Shown: positions 15,938 through 24,839, counted from the first letter of the stretch. The stretch: 64,000 nt of DNA from Pyrobaculum arsenaticum DSM 13514 (GCF_000016385.1 NC_009376.1:2046001-2110000); one strand, 5' to 3'. Notes: generated by a model not told the origin, from the sequence alone. A program made the numbers and translations.

Positions 15938-16247
15938 CACGGCGTCACCTGTGTACTGCACGATGTCCGACATAGTGGCAACTTTCAGATCCGGGGGGCT
16001 GACGCAATTTCATGATGTGTGGGCAACCGCAGCACCAGGACAAGCCGGCGAGGGGTCGGGAGAGCCGCCACGGCGTGTCTAGAGTCTGACATCAGCGCGT
16101 CACGGCGTACCTCTAGCGTCTTCGGTTACGCCGACTGGGACGCGGCCGTGTTTAAAGACAGACGCCGAAAAGGGCAGGCGGCAGTCTATACGGCGGCGTT
16201 CCCCGGGCTTCGCCTCAACACTTAATTTATATAGGGGGTCTATCAAC
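15938..16247. other. Intergenic region of 310 bp, no gene supported
   Basis: This stretch is G/C-rich until the promoter element cttaatttatat (16221-16232) just before the next gene. Short frames on both strands look non-coding. I see no tRNA, no box C/D pair with proper spacing and no repeat. A decayed gene or a structured RNA cannot be ruled out. Confidence 0.4.
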
Positions 16248-17135
16248 GTGGACTTCCGTTGCCACAGGCGCGGCTGCACTGCCAAAGATCACAGAGAGGA
16301 ACTTGAGTACTGCGCCGCCAACTTTGGTCTTGAAAGAGTTAGGAAAGCCCTTGTCGAGGCTTCGCCGGATCACATGGCCTTGTTGCAGAAGTTCTTTCTA
16401 AACTGGGTAAATACAAAAAACCCGATCTACATGTTCTTATCGGGTAGCCTAGTGGTGGAGTGCCTATGGGAGGAGCCACTGTGCGCCAGTCTGGAGGCCA
16501 TGAGCCGGGCGGGCTTGGCTGAGAAGTCGGGCGTGGCCTACTACCTGCCCCACACCCTGCTTGCCTCCGAGGTGCTGGAAAATCTACCATTGCCCGAAGT
16601 CTCGGAGGAAGACTACGAGATCAAGAAGTTCTACACAGTGAGCCTTAAAGGGATCTCCGGCGAGGCAGACATCATCCAGGCTTTGGCAGATTTTATAGAG
16701 GCGGCCTCTGTCTTTTTAGGCAAGAGGCTGAGCAAGGTGATAAGGGGGGTGCCCTACGTCCCGCAACTCGCCAATAAATACACAGATAAGATTGACATCT
16801 TGCTAAGAGGTGTAGACGGCACTCTTACAGGATTCGGCTACGTAGACGTGACAAAAACCGCGCACCTCGGGTTCTCCATGGCTAAGACCTTCCTCCTTTA
16901 CGGGCTGGACAGAGTTGTCCTGCTCCACCCATACGTCGACCAGAGCTTCCACAGAGATGTGGCCAACAGAATTAGGAATAGGTGGGATGTCTCGGAAGTT
17001 GGCTACGCGGTGATTAACCCCATGGAGGAGGAGTTGTACCTCTTCAAGCTCCCGCATCAGAACCGGTATTTGAGAATGAGCATCTCGGCGCATAGGTATG
17101 CCGCAGCCATTAGGCACTATATCGAGACCCTATGA
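16248..17135 (+). CDS. Hypothetical protein, possibly nuclease-like
   Basis: A 295-residue soluble protein that I do not recognise. The N terminus has Cys/His residues (CHRRGC, EYCA). The C-terminal half has an alternating pattern, KYTDKIDILLRG then TGFGYVDVTKTAHLG then DRVVLLHPYVDQSFH, that vaguely recalls a PD-(D/E)XK fold. The spacing does not match the consensus, so this is only a hint. The GTG start at 16248 is leaderless from a TATA element 22-25 bp upstream. Its stop overlaps the DUF2070 start as ATGA, so the two probably work together. Confidence 0.68.
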   Translation: MDFRCHRRGCTAKDHREELEYCAANFGLERVRKALVEASPDHMALLQKFFLNWVNTKNPIYMFLSGSLVVECLWEEPLCASLEAMSRAGLAEKSGVAYYLPHTLLASEVLENLPLPEVSEEDYEIKKFYTVSLKGISGEADIIQALADFIEAASVFLGKRLSKVIRGVPYVPQLANKYTDKIDILLRGVDGTLTGFGYVDVTKTAHLGFSMAKTFLLYGLDRVVLLHPYVDQSFHRDVANRIRNRWDVSEVGYAVINPMEEELYLFKLPHQNRYLRMSISAHRYAAAIRHYIETL

Positions 17136-18742
17136 GGTCTTTTGAGAAGGGGTATAGCATTCTCTTTGGGCGTTCGCCGAGGAGGGTTGCGCTTTACGCA
17201 ACGGCCCTCTTAGCCTTCTTAGCGGCTTTGAAGGCGCTGTCCGCACAGCGGGCGCCACTTCTTTACGCCTTGTTCGGCGGCGTGATTCTCCTCATACTGC
17301 TCTCAGCGGATCGCGCCGTGATTAACCCGCGCAGATCTTACTACGTCGCGGTTATATCGACGCTGGTGGTCTCCTTCTTCGATTTATTATTTCAAAAAGC
17401 TCCGCTGACCTTTGCCCTAGTCGGCGCCGTGATAACCGCGGTGGTCCTGCAGTCGCTTAAATGCAGGAGCTTTTGGTACATCGCTCCACTCGTCGCGGTC
17501 TCAGCTATTTACTACGCGGTGGGGGAGCTGTACCTTTTCGCCATTTCTCTCCTTTACATATCGGTGCTCCAGCTGACTAGGTTTGTTATAAACAAGATGG
17601 TGAGGGGTCTCGACGCCATGTGCATGTTTTCGAGCTTTATCTACTCCGTCTTTGCAGAAGATGACGTTTTGGAAGACGCCTTCAGGGAGTTGGGCAGGTT
17701 GGAAAGGGTGCCTCTCCACGTCTTTATCATCGGCGGGAGGCACGTCGTCGTTGTGTCGGACTTCCACCCAGGGCCGTTTAGGCACATCGGCGGCGGTATG
17801 CTGGTAGATGAGTTGCAGAAAGCGGTTGAGGGTATGGGGTACAGCTTCACCTTTCTCCACGGCGTTGGTAGCCACGAGCGCGACCCCGTGGACGGGGAAT
17901 CCCTCAGGAGAATAGTAAACGCGGTCAAGACTGTCTTGGCCTACGGGCGAAACGGAGCCCCGCCCAGGGGGATCTATCCGCAGAGCCACATTGTTGGGGA
18001 CGTAAAGGTAGTGGGCCTCAGCCTCGGCGCACCGCCGTACCTAGCAGTGGTGAGCAGGGTGAACTCCGCCTCGGACGACATCCCCACCTGGGTTAGCCGG
18101 CTTGTGGACACCGGCGCGTATATACTAATCGACGCACAGAACAAATTCGACGGCGCGGTGCAGTGGCGCGAGGTGGACGTGGCGTCGCTCTCCAAGGGGC
18201 TGAAAGCCCTCCAGGAGGCCCCGCAGTGCCGCGTCTTCAAAATCGGCGTGGGCAAAGTAAGTGCGCACCACCTCGATGTCCTGGGCTACGAGATTGGGCC
18301 GGCGGGGATATCGGCAATAGTAGGCGAGTGCGACGGGGCGAGGAGCTTGCTGGTAGTTTTTGACGGGAACAACCTACACAGCGAGTTGTACAACAAGATC
18401 GTAGACACGTTCGAGAGCCGTGGCTACAAGCTGGTTGAAGTAGTAACCACCGACACTCACAGGGCCACGGGAATTGGCATCGGCAAGGGATACCGCATAG
18501 TGGGCGAGCGCATAGACCATGGACAGATCTTAAAGGCCGTAGAAGAGGCTGTGTCCATCGCCGAGAGATCGCTCGGCGACCACAACGTAGACTACAAGAG
18601 GGTAGAGGTTGAGGCGTACGTCTTGGGTGAGGAGGGCTTTAGGAAGATCCAAGACGCCGTGAGGATGTACAAGAAAGTCGGGGTGTTGATCGCGGCGGTT
18701 GTATTCGCCCTGCCAATTCTCCTAATTTCGCTTTTAGCATAA
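17132..18742 (+). CDS. DUF2070 membrane protein
   Basis: This is a 536-residue archaeal DUF2070 protein. The N-terminal 170 residues hold about six transmembrane helices. A large soluble domain follows with conserved Asp/His segments: VVVSDFHPGPFRHIGGGML, FLHGVGSHERDP, then VVTTDTHRATGIGIGKGYR. The last 25 residues form a further hydrophobic helix. The His- and Asp-rich motifs suggest a metal-dependent hydrolase facing one side of the membrane, which is inference because the family has no known function. It is coupled to the upstream unknown gene by a 4-bp overlap. Confidence 0.83.
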   Translation: MRSFEKGYSILFGRSPRRVALYATALLAFLAALKALSAQRAPLLYALFGGVILLILLSADRAVINPRRSYYVAVISTLVVSFFDLLFQKAPLTFALVGAVITAVVLQSLKCRSFWYIAPLVAVSAIYYAVGELYLFAISLLYISVLQLTRFVINKMVRGLDAMCMFSSFIYSVFAEDDVLEDAFRELGRLERVPLHVFIIGGRHVVVVSDFHPGPFRHIGGGMLVDELQKAVEGMGYSFTFLHGVGSHERDPVDGESLRRIVNAVKTVLAYGRNGAPPRGIYPQSHIVGDVKVVGLSLGAPPYLAVVSRVNSASDDIPTWVSRLVDTGAYILIDAQNKFDGAVQWREVDVASLSKGLKALQEAPQCRVFKIGVGKVSAHHLDVLGYEIGPAGISAIVGECDGARSLLVVFDGNNLHSELYNKIVDTFESRGYKLVEVVTTDTHRATGIGIGKGYRIVGERIDHGQILKAVEEAVSIAERSLGDHNVDYKRVEVEAYVLGEEGFRKIQDAVRMYKKVGVLIAAVVFALPILLISLLA

Positions 18743-18771
18743 GGTTTTTATAGAGATAAAGGGTAAGGGCC

Positions 18772-19239
18772 ATGAGTCGTGAAACTCCCACCACCGAGGC
18801 AGTCCTGGAGTATCTTGAATCCATGATGGAGCGCCTAGACCAGTGGGTAAAAGAACAAGAGAGACAAGTCAAGGAGCTGGAGACGCACGGGGACTCCATG
18901 AAAACCGCTGACAGGCTGGAGTTGCTATACTCGGCCCAGGCCATGCTAGGCTACATAGCCAAGGTCCTGAAAGATTTCGAATCTTGGCTAAGCAACCCCG
19001 TTGTCACCTCGGTAATGCCCGAGGAGATGCTAAGGAGGCTGGAGGCCATGCTGAGGGAGGTCGCCATCAAGTTCATACAGGTGGACATAGCCCACACCAG
19101 CGAGTACAGGGACCTCTTGTCAAAATTCGCCAGAGAGGGCAAGGTCCCCAGCGTCCTAATGCTGTATATACAACAGAGGCCCCAGGCACCTCCGAGGAGG
19201 CGTGGAGGGGAAGAGGGGGGCACGCCGAGATTTTTCTAA
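18772..19239 (+). CDS. DUF2153-like helical protein
   Basis: This 155-residue protein is almost entirely helical with coiled-coil character (residues 10-60). RLELLYSAQAMLGYIAKVLKDFESWL resembles the archaeal DUF2153 family. The tail is Pro/Arg/Gly-rich and probably disordered. The function is unknown. The ATG at 18772 lies 24 bp after the TATA element aaggtttttatag. The gene overlaps the convergent methyltransferase by 4 bp. Confidence 0.68.
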   Translation: MSRETPTTEAVLEYLESMMERLDQWVKEQERQVKELETHGDSMKTADRLELLYSAQAMLGYIAKVLKDFESWLSNPVVTSVMPEEMLRRLEAMLREVAIKFIQVDIAHTSEYRDLLSKFAREGKVPSVLMLYIQQRPQAPPRRRGGEEGGTPRFF

Positions 19240-20057
19240 GGCTTATAGACGTCTAGCCTGACCTTGTAGACGCCGGGGGCGTAGTCTCTCACCACCCTTC
19301 TTTCCAGTATCCTGCACTCGGGGCAGTGGTTTTTTACTATCTCCGCGGCCTCACTGAAGGGGTCCTCTTCTCTGCCTAGGTGGTAGAAGTGGACTACGCC
19401 CCCGCTCTCGAGACATTCAAAGGCTAGTGGGAGGTATCTATACGCCCCCAGCGGGAGCGTTAAGATGACTCTGTCGAATTTCCTCTTAAAGAGCGGGGCC
19501 ACCACGGCTACGTCGCCGTGAACCGCCACTGCGTTTTTTATCTTGTTCAGCCTAAAATTCTCCACCATATACTTGAAGCCCCACGGGTTGAGCTCTACTG
19601 CCACTATTACCCTCGGCTTTGCGAATTTTGCCATGGCAACCGCGTAGGGGCCCACTCCGGCGAAGAGGTACAACACCCGCTCACCCTCGCCCACCCTTCT
19701 CGCCACGTCTAGCCTATCCGTCTGGTCCCTGGAAGAGAAGAACACCTTCGTCGGGTCCACCTTTATGTAGTAGCCATGCTCTTTGTGGAGGACCTCGGTA
19801 GGCCCCTCTATCAGCGTCTCGTAGCTGTACAGCCTGTACTCGCCGGAGCGGCCGCCCACTTTGCGCAGAACCGCTCGTACGTGCTTGTTCATCTCGGCAA
19901 CGGCCTTGGCGATGGCGTACTTATACGGCTCGAGCTCCGGCGGGATCTCGATAATGGCGACGGCCCCAGCTCTGGACCCGATAACCTCAAACGAGGTGGG
20001 CACCTTTTCCAACAACTCAGGAGGGACTACGCCGTCTAATCGACGTTTGAGAGACAC
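19236..20057 (-). CDS. Trm5-like tRNA methyltransferase
   Basis: This 273-residue class I methyltransferase is of the Trm5/TYW2 group. The group acts on tRNA position 37 (m1G37) or transfers the aminocarboxypropyl/methyl groups of wyosine. EVIGSRAGAVAIIEIP is the family's N-terminal RNA-recognition segment. SAM motif I is VLYLFAGVGPYAVAMAKF, and VVAVELNPWGFKYMVENFRLNK follows. The catalytic motif reads LTLPLGAYRYL, where many Trm5 enzymes have NLP or NPP. That difference leaves the exact subtype open. The GTG start is leaderless from an A/T element near 20083. Confidence 0.83.
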   Translation of the reverse strand: MSLKRRLDGVVPPELLEKVPTSFEVIGSRAGAVAIIEIPPELEPYKYAIAKAVAEMNKHVRAVLRKVGGRSGEYRLYSYETLIEGPTEVLHKEHGYYIKVDPTKVFFSSRDQTDRLDVARRVGEGERVLYLFAGVGPYAVAMAKFAKPRVIVAVELNPWGFKYMVENFRLNKIKNAVAVHGDVAVVAPLFKRKFDRVILTLPLGAYRYLPLAFECLESGGVVHFYHLGREEDPFSEAAEIVKNHCPECRILERRVVRDYAPGVYKVRLDVYKP

Positions 20058-20246
20058 AGCCTCTTCTAACAGAGCGCTTAAAAAGTGTATGCAGATCCTT
20101 TCACGCTCGTTGCGTCTTACTTGACGCAGAAGTGTTGTTGTGTTGTTCAGTCCCTGACCCCTTCTTCATGCAATCAGATGGGTTAGTTATCTTCACATTG
20201 TAGAGCTGTAGCTGTAAATATTTATATCTGCACCCTTTGTCTGTAC
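20058..20246. other. Intergenic region with a small hairpin and the radA promoter
   Basis: The 189-bp gap separates the divergent Trm5-like and radA genes. It contains a perfect 6-bp inverted repeat with a 6-base loop (tgcgtc at 20111-20116, gacgca at 20123-20128) of unknown meaning. The TATA element aatatttatatc (20217-20228) lies about 24 bp before the radA GTG. Confidence 0.45.
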
Positions 20247-21248
20247 GTGTCTTCGAAGAAGAAAAAGACCGACGCAGAGGCGGCACAAGTACAGGCCGCC
20301 GTAGAGGTAAGCCCCGACCTAGATGTGGAGGAGCTGGAGGGCGTGGGCAAAGTCACCGGCGCGAAGCTTAAGGAGAAGGGCTTCTACACCGTCAAGGACG
20401 TTGCCTTCGCCTCGGTGAAGGAGCTGGCGGAGATCATAGGCAATGAGGAGAGGGCGCTCCAGATAATCGAGTCGGCGAGGAAGATGCTCGGCCTACACTC
20501 CTTCATATCTGCGCTGGAGGTTTACGAAAGGCGCAAGAAGATAAGGCGCATCTCGACAGGTGTGAGGTCGCTAGACGAACTGCTAGGCGGCGGCATAGAG
20601 ACGAGGGCCGTAACCGAGGTTGTCGGCGAATTCGGCTCTGGTAAGACTCAGCTCTGCCATCAGCTGGCTGTAATGGTCCAACTCCCAGAAGAAAGAGGCG
20701 GGCTGGGGGCAAAGGCCATATATATCGATACGGAGAACACCTTTAGGCCGGAGCGCATTATGCAGATGGCGCGGGCCAGAGGCCTAGATCCAGACCAAGC
20801 CCTTAACAACATCTTCTACGCAAGGGCGTACAGCTCCGACCACCAGATGATACTGGTAGAACATGCCAAATCGATAGTTAAGCAACACAACGTGGCCCTC
20901 ATCGTAGTGGACTCGGTAATAGCCCACTTCCGCTCCGAATTCCCCGGCAGGGAGAACCTAGCCGAGAGACAACAAAAGCTGAACAAACACGTGGCCGACC
21001 TGCTCCGCCTAGCTGACGCCTACGACGTCGCCGTCGTTATCACAAATCAAGTGATGGCCCAGCCAGACGTCTTCTTCGGGAACCCACTGAGACCAGCCGG
21101 CGGAAATATCTTGGCACACGGCGCCACATACCGTCTCTGGCTGAGAAAGTCCAAGGAGAATATCAGAATAGTGAAGATATTCGACTCGCCATACCACCCA
21201 GAGGGGGAGGTATCGTTTAGAATTACTGAGGAAGGCCTAATTGATTAA
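20247..21248 (+). CDS. radA: RadA recombinase
   Basis: This is the archaeal Rad51/RecA homologue, which forms filaments on single-stranded DNA and drives strand exchange. In the 333-residue protein, residues about 20-75 form the helix-hairpin-helix DNA-binding domain (LEGVGKVTGAKLKEKGFYTV). The FHSFISALEVYERRKKI-like linker region follows as LHSFISALEVYERRKKI. Walker A GEFGSGKT is at 127-134 and Walker B is LIVVDSV. ITNQVMAQPD and FGNPLRPAGGNILAH form the L2 region. The GTG start is leaderless. A decayed partial copy lies at 49518-49770. Confidence 0.96.
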   Translation: MSSKKKKTDAEAAQVQAAVEVSPDLDVEELEGVGKVTGAKLKEKGFYTVKDVAFASVKELAEIIGNEERALQIIESARKMLGLHSFISALEVYERRKKIRRISTGVRSLDELLGGGIETRAVTEVVGEFGSGKTQLCHQLAVMVQLPEERGGLGAKAIYIDTENTFRPERIMQMARARGLDPDQALNNIFYARAYSSDHQMILVEHAKSIVKQHNVALIVVDSVIAHFRSEFPGRENLAERQQKLNKHVADLLRLADAYDVAVVITNQVMAQPDVFFGNPLRPAGGNILAHGATYRLWLRKSKENIRIVKIFDSPYHPEGEVSFRITEEGLID

Positions 21249-21269
21249 AACCCCCAGCCCTCAAGTGCT

Positions 21270-21812
21270 GTGTACGAGGGGAAATTCTACCGCCTCCTCC
21301 ACCCACGGCCAACAGTCATCATCGTATCTAGGTGCCCAGACGGTAGGTTTAACCTAATGCCTGCGTCCTGGAACACCCCTGTTTCAGAAGAACCGCCTAC
21401 TGTGGCGGTGGCAGTGGACAAGGAGACGTATACCTACCAGTGTTTGAAGAGCCACAGATATGCGACGCTTAATGTACCGCCCATTGAGGTCGCCGATTTG
21501 ATATACAAGCTGGGCTCCGTGAGCGGGCGAGAGGTGGACAAGGCGGCCCACTTCGGCGTGAGGCTGGAGCCGTCTGAGAAGGTGGACGTGCCGCGGGTGG
21601 CCGGCGCCTTGGCGGCCTACGAGGTGGAGGTGTACAAAGAGGTGGAGGTGGGCGAGGTGGCCTTGTTCGTATTCAAAGTGCTGGGGGTCTGGGTCGCGCC
21701 GGGAGTGGCGAACCAGTGGGGCTTCGACTTCAAGAAGGTTAATATCCCCCTCCACGGCGCCGGGAGGGCCTTCTACCGCGTAGACCCTCGGCCCGTGTTC
21801 GCCAAGAAGTAG
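21270..21812 (+). CDS. Flavin reductase-like FMN-binding protein
   Basis: This 180-residue protein belongs to the flavin reductase-like split-barrel family. Its conserved N-terminal part TVIIVSRCPDGRFNLMPASWNTPVSEEPPTVAVAVDKETYT contains the FMN phosphate-binding region. Members reduce flavin with NAD(P)H or act as FMN-binding oxidoreductases, and the substrate here is unknown. The GTG start at 21270 has an A/T element (ttgattaaaa) about 25 bp upstream, overlapping the end of radA, so it is probably transcribed on its own. Confidence 0.82.
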   Translation: MYEGKFYRLLHPRPTVIIVSRCPDGRFNLMPASWNTPVSEEPPTVAVAVDKETYTYQCLKSHRYATLNVPPIEVADLIYKLGSVSGREVDKAAHFGVRLEPSEKVDVPRVAGALAAYEVEVYKEVEVGEVALFVFKVLGVWVAPGVANQWGFDFKKVNIPLHGAGRAFYRVDPRPVFAKK

Positions 21813-21814
21813 CG

Positions 21815-22405
21815 CTACTTGCCGTACATGAGGAGGAGCCAGTTGTAGGCGGGCAGGAATTTAAAATTCGACGTGACGAAGTCCCAGAACTTCCTATATG
21901 CCTCGTAGGCCGGGTGGCCGGCTAGCCGCGACAAGAGCTGGAGGGCCTCCGCAACGCGGCCCGACACGGCGAGGCTGGCGGAGGCGTCTACGGCCAGGGT
22001 GCGGACGAGGGTGTAGAGCAGGGTGTCGCCCTCCACTATCTCGGGGCGTGCCCTCTCGATTACTAGGCCGGCGTCTACCTTAGCCACGAGAGCGTCCAGT
22101 AATCGCCTCAGTAAAGCCAGGGAGAGCTCTTGGGCTAGCTGATCTGCGGCGAGTTCTGGCGGGGCGGCCCACACCTCGGCGTACTGCGGATCGGTAACCG
22201 CGTGGGCGTAAGCCACTTCTTTAAGAACGGCGTATTTATCAACCGGCACCGAGATTTTCAGCACGTAGAGATCGGAGGGCTCAAGCCTGGTCTCCTCGGC
22301 GCCTACTACAACTACGTCGATTGGGCTTGGGCCCATGCTCTCAATTAGCTGCCGTATCTCTGCCAACGTTTCCTCGCCGACGGGGACAAGCGTGACGATT
22401 TCCAC
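21815..22405 (-). CDS. Hypothetical helical protein
   Basis: A 196-residue soluble, mainly helical protein that I do not recognise. The first 60 residues are alpha/beta (VEIVTLVPVGEETLAEIRQLI, then IDVVVVGAEETRLEPSDLYVLKISVP). The rest is helical with many Ala and Leu. The open frame reaches 22477, but GTG 22405 is preferred because the shared TATA element at 22424-22433 lies 23 bp upstream. It is divergent from the radical SAM gene. Confidence 0.66.
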   Translation of the reverse strand: MEIVTLVPVGEETLAEIRQLIESMGPSPIDVVVVGAEETRLEPSDLYVLKISVPVDKYAVLKEVAYAHAVTDPQYAEVWAAPPELAADQLAQELSLALLRRLLDALVAKVDAGLVIERARPEIVEGDTLLYTLVRTLAVDASASLAVSGRVAEALQLLSRLAGHPAYEAYRKFWDFVTSNFKFLPAYNWLLLMYGK

Positions 22406-22423
22406 GACACATACGGAATAAGG

Positions 22424-22434
22424 CTTAAAAATAA
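22424..22434. promoter_or_regulatory. Bidirectional TATA element
   Basis: The block cttaaaaataa is centred 23 bp from the GTG at 22405 (minus) and 23 bp from the ATG at 22452 (plus), the same geometry as at 4309, 6514 and 24502. Confidence 0.55.
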
Positions 22435-22451
22435 ATAATCTAGACAGTTGT

Positions 22452-24050
22452 ATGCAGTCTCCTCGTTTTGACGTCATACTTACCGCCGACAGGTCAATGA
22501 TGTCGAATTACCACCGTAAGGAGTTTTTGGGCTTCGGCACCACTGGGCCTATCTTCGTGGAGCTACCCTTCGGCTTTTCCGAGCGCTTCCACTCGTATCT
22601 ATTTGCACCAAAGTTGAAGACTGACAAGTGGGGGAGGCCGGTGGAGGCGCCGTACGGGATGAGGAAGATAGAGGCGAAGCTCCTCGACGCCGGTATTAAC
22701 GCCGCCGTAATTGATCCAGAACACGTCCACAAGTACCTACCCCACGCCAAGGTGCTTATGCTGAGCCATCACGACTACTTTGGGCTCAACCCGCCGAGTA
22801 GCACTTGGGGGGTCATCGTCGGGAAGGAGCCGATGAACGCGGTGTTTTTCAAGGGGTTCATGGAGAGGCTGTCTCCCCATATATGGAAGGCGAAAGCCGG
22901 GAACGGGCTTAGGGTGATTGTGGGAGGCCCCGCCGCGTGGCAGTGGCTCTACTTCCCGGAGCTGGTTGACAAGTGGGGCATAGACACTATTTTCGATGGG
23001 GAGGGGGAGAGACTTGTGGTGGATCTGGTTAGGAGGGCGGTGGAGGGGAAGCCTCTGCCTAAGTATATCTATGTCGGCGTTGGCGAGGCGCCTAGTCTTG
23101 AGGAGATCTCTACGATTAAGTACCCGAGTATAAATGGGCTGGTGGAGATTGGGAGGGGTTGCCCGAGGGGATGCGCCTTTTGTTCTGTCACGCTGAGGGC
23201 GATGAGGTGGTATCCGCTGGAGAAGATCGAGGAGGAGCTTAAGGTGAACGCCAGGGCCGGCGTTGTTGACGGCATTTTGCACTCAGACGAGGTGCCCCTC
23301 TACGGCTCGACGACTGTAGAGCCCAACCCGGAGAAGCTCGTAGCCTTGCACAAGCTGGCTAAGAGGTACTACCGTAAGGTGGGTTGGAGCCACACGACCT
23401 TCGTGGCTGTCTACCACGGCGAGAAGAAGATGGGGAAGTTATTCACTAAGCTGTCCGAGATTATACTGGACGAGCATCAGGACTGGTGGGGGGCCCAGAT
23501 CGGCCTTGAGACTGGCTCGGTGCGGCTAGCGCGTAAGATTATGCCGGGGAAGGCGGCGCCTTACAAAATCGATCAGTGGCACGAGATCGTGGAGGAGGCC
23601 GCCGCGATTATGCACGAGATTAGGCTTATTCCCGCCATTACCCTCATTGTTGGCCTTCCCGACGAACAGCCGGACGACGTGGTGGAGACTATAGAGCTTG
23701 TGGAGCGGCTTAGGCCCTACCGTTCTTTGATAGTCCCCTTGTTCTACGTCCCCATGAGCCACGTAAGGACGGACAAGGCTGGGTGGCTGGATAAGCTGAA
23801 CCTCTACCCAGAGCACATCGACCTCTTGGAGGTGGTGGCTAGGCACTCGATATACTGGGCTAAGGATATTGTGAACAAATTCTACTTCAAGGGTCCCCAG
23901 TACTTCTTGGTCCGGTTCCTGGTGAACTACTTCATAAACTACGTTGAGAAGAGGCTAGGCAAAATTAAAGAAGACGTGGAACATTACAAAGAAGCTCTTA
24001 GGCAGACAAGAAACAATGCCCGGAAAGAGGTGCTAACTTTCGCCTCCTAG
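22452..24050 (+). CDS. Radical SAM protein with N-terminal B12-like domain
   Basis: This 532-residue radical SAM enzyme has the cluster motif CPRGCAFC (C-x3-C-x2-C) in GRGCPRGCAFCSV. The N-terminal part (residues 1-210) contains a Rossmann-like region, VIVGGPAAWQWLYFPELVDKWGIDTIFDGEGE, typical of B12-binding-type radical SAM proteins. IPAITLIVGLPDEQPDDVVETIEL is the usual SAM-binding C-terminal barrel strand. The substrate is unknown. Its last 18 bp overlap a convergent gene. Confidence 0.84.
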   Translation: MQSPRFDVILTADRSMMSNYHRKEFLGFGTTGPIFVELPFGFSERFHSYLFAPKLKTDKWGRPVEAPYGMRKIEAKLLDAGINAAVIDPEHVHKYLPHAKVLMLSHHDYFGLNPPSSTWGVIVGKEPMNAVFFKGFMERLSPHIWKAKAGNGLRVIVGGPAAWQWLYFPELVDKWGIDTIFDGEGERLVVDLVRRAVEGKPLPKYIYVGVGEAPSLEEISTIKYPSINGLVEIGRGCPRGCAFCSVTLRAMRWYPLEKIEEELKVNARAGVVDGILHSDEVPLYGSTTVEPNPEKLVALHKLAKRYYRKVGWSHTTFVAVYHGEKKMGKLFTKLSEIILDEHQDWWGAQIGLETGSVRLARKIMPGKAAPYKIDQWHEIVEEAAAIMHEIRLIPAITLIVGLPDEQPDDVVETIELVERLRPYRSLIVPLFYVPMSHVRTDKAGWLDKLNLYPEHIDLLEVVARHSIYWAKDIVNKFYFKGPQYFLVRFLVNYFINYVEKRLGKIKEDVEHYKEALRQTRNNARKEVLTFAS

Positions 24051-24479
24051 CAAGCTCCTTATTTTATCTCTAAGATCCACCTCGACGCCAAGATGGGCGA
24101 GTCCTACGACTGTTGCGAGCATACAAGCATCACCGCACTGCTTGCAACAACTCAGCCGGACGTCTTCCCCGCACTCCACGTCGCCGGAAGTGCACAGGAG
24201 CCCGTCAAGGTAGCTCCATATCTTATCTAAGAGGTGCTGTCTGGCTACTTTTTGCTCGAACGCCACCAAGTTGGAGATTCCGTAGAGATCTGTTATGTAG
24301 AGAACTGACTTTACTTTTACTCGCGAGACGAGCGACTTTAGGCAGGGCAGAGCTCTCCGTTCTATAGAACCTCCACAGAGCTTAAGGATTCTTCTAAACT
24401 CTTCCATAGCCGCATCATCCGCCTCGACGTACGACACCAGCCCCTCTCTCCAATCGACCAGCGCTATACCTCTATGCAT
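24033..24479 (-). CDS. Hypothetical protein with CCxxCxxxC cluster
   Basis: A 148-residue soluble protein of unknown family. It has a Cys-rich stretch, ECGEDVRLSCCKQCGDAC, that could hold a zinc ion or an Fe-S cluster. The rest is alpha/beta. The ATG start at 24479 is 23 bp from the TATA element shared with the C2H2 zinc-finger gene. Confidence 0.66.
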   Translation of the reverse strand: MHRGIALVDWREGLVSYVEADDAAMEEFRRILKLCGGSIERRALPCLKSLVSRVKVKSVLYITDLYGISNLVAFEQKVARQHLLDKIWSYLDGLLCTSGDVECGEDVRLSCCKQCGDACMLATVVGLAHLGVEVDLRDKIRSLLGGES

Positions 24480-24495
24480 ACTCCTCCATCTTGAG

Positions 24496-24508
24496 CTTTA
24501 TATATTGG
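24496..24508. promoter_or_regulatory. Bidirectional TATA element
   Basis: The element ctttatatattgg is midway between the minus ATG at 24479 and the plus ATG at 24525 (about 23 bp each), with no other A/T-rich motif in the gap. Confidence 0.6.
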
Positions 24509-24524
24509 TTTCTTCAGCCACACC

Positions 24525-24839
24525 ATGGCCACCGAGCTGTGTTTCGCCTGCACCGATAAGGATTACGCCAGACCAGCCACAACGATCACATGCAGTGTGT
24601 GCAAGAAGGAGGTGAGCTGGAGAGAGGCTGTGACGCACTACATGGGACATGGGAAAAAGAGCGGAAATGACGTCGTGTGCCCCATATGTAACACCAAGGT
24701 GAAACAGCAGGAGTACAGAAACCACGTGAGGCGCCACTTTGCGGCAAAGAGGGGGCTTTTCTATATCTGCGGGATCTGCGGCCGGAGCTTCGTTACGCTT
24801 AGATCGCTGTTGGTGCACATATCGAAGACCCACGAGTAA
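24525..24839 (+). CDS. Three-finger C2H2 zinc-finger protein
   Basis: This 104-residue protein is built from three classical C2H2 units. Finger 1 uses C23, C26, H38 and H42, finger 2 uses C52, C55, H67 and H71, and finger 3 uses C82, C85, H98 and H103. An extra C6/C9 pair precedes them. Tandem C2H2 fingers suggest sequence-specific DNA or RNA binding; archaeal examples are known but usually have one or two fingers. The gene is leaderless. Its stop shares bases with the start of carS (TAATG), so the two proteins are made from one message. Confidence 0.85.
   Translation: MATELCFACTDKDYARPATTITCSVCKKEVSWREAVTHYMGHGKKSGNDVVCPICNTKVKQQEYRNHVRRHFAAKRGLFYICGICGRSFVTLRSLLVHISKTHE

Noticed and set aside
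15897..16285. Several 60-70-codon frames on both strands in the 15.9-16.25 kb gap
   Set aside because: They overlap each other in conflicting frames, lack promoter spacing and read like shadow translation of G/C-rich DNA.
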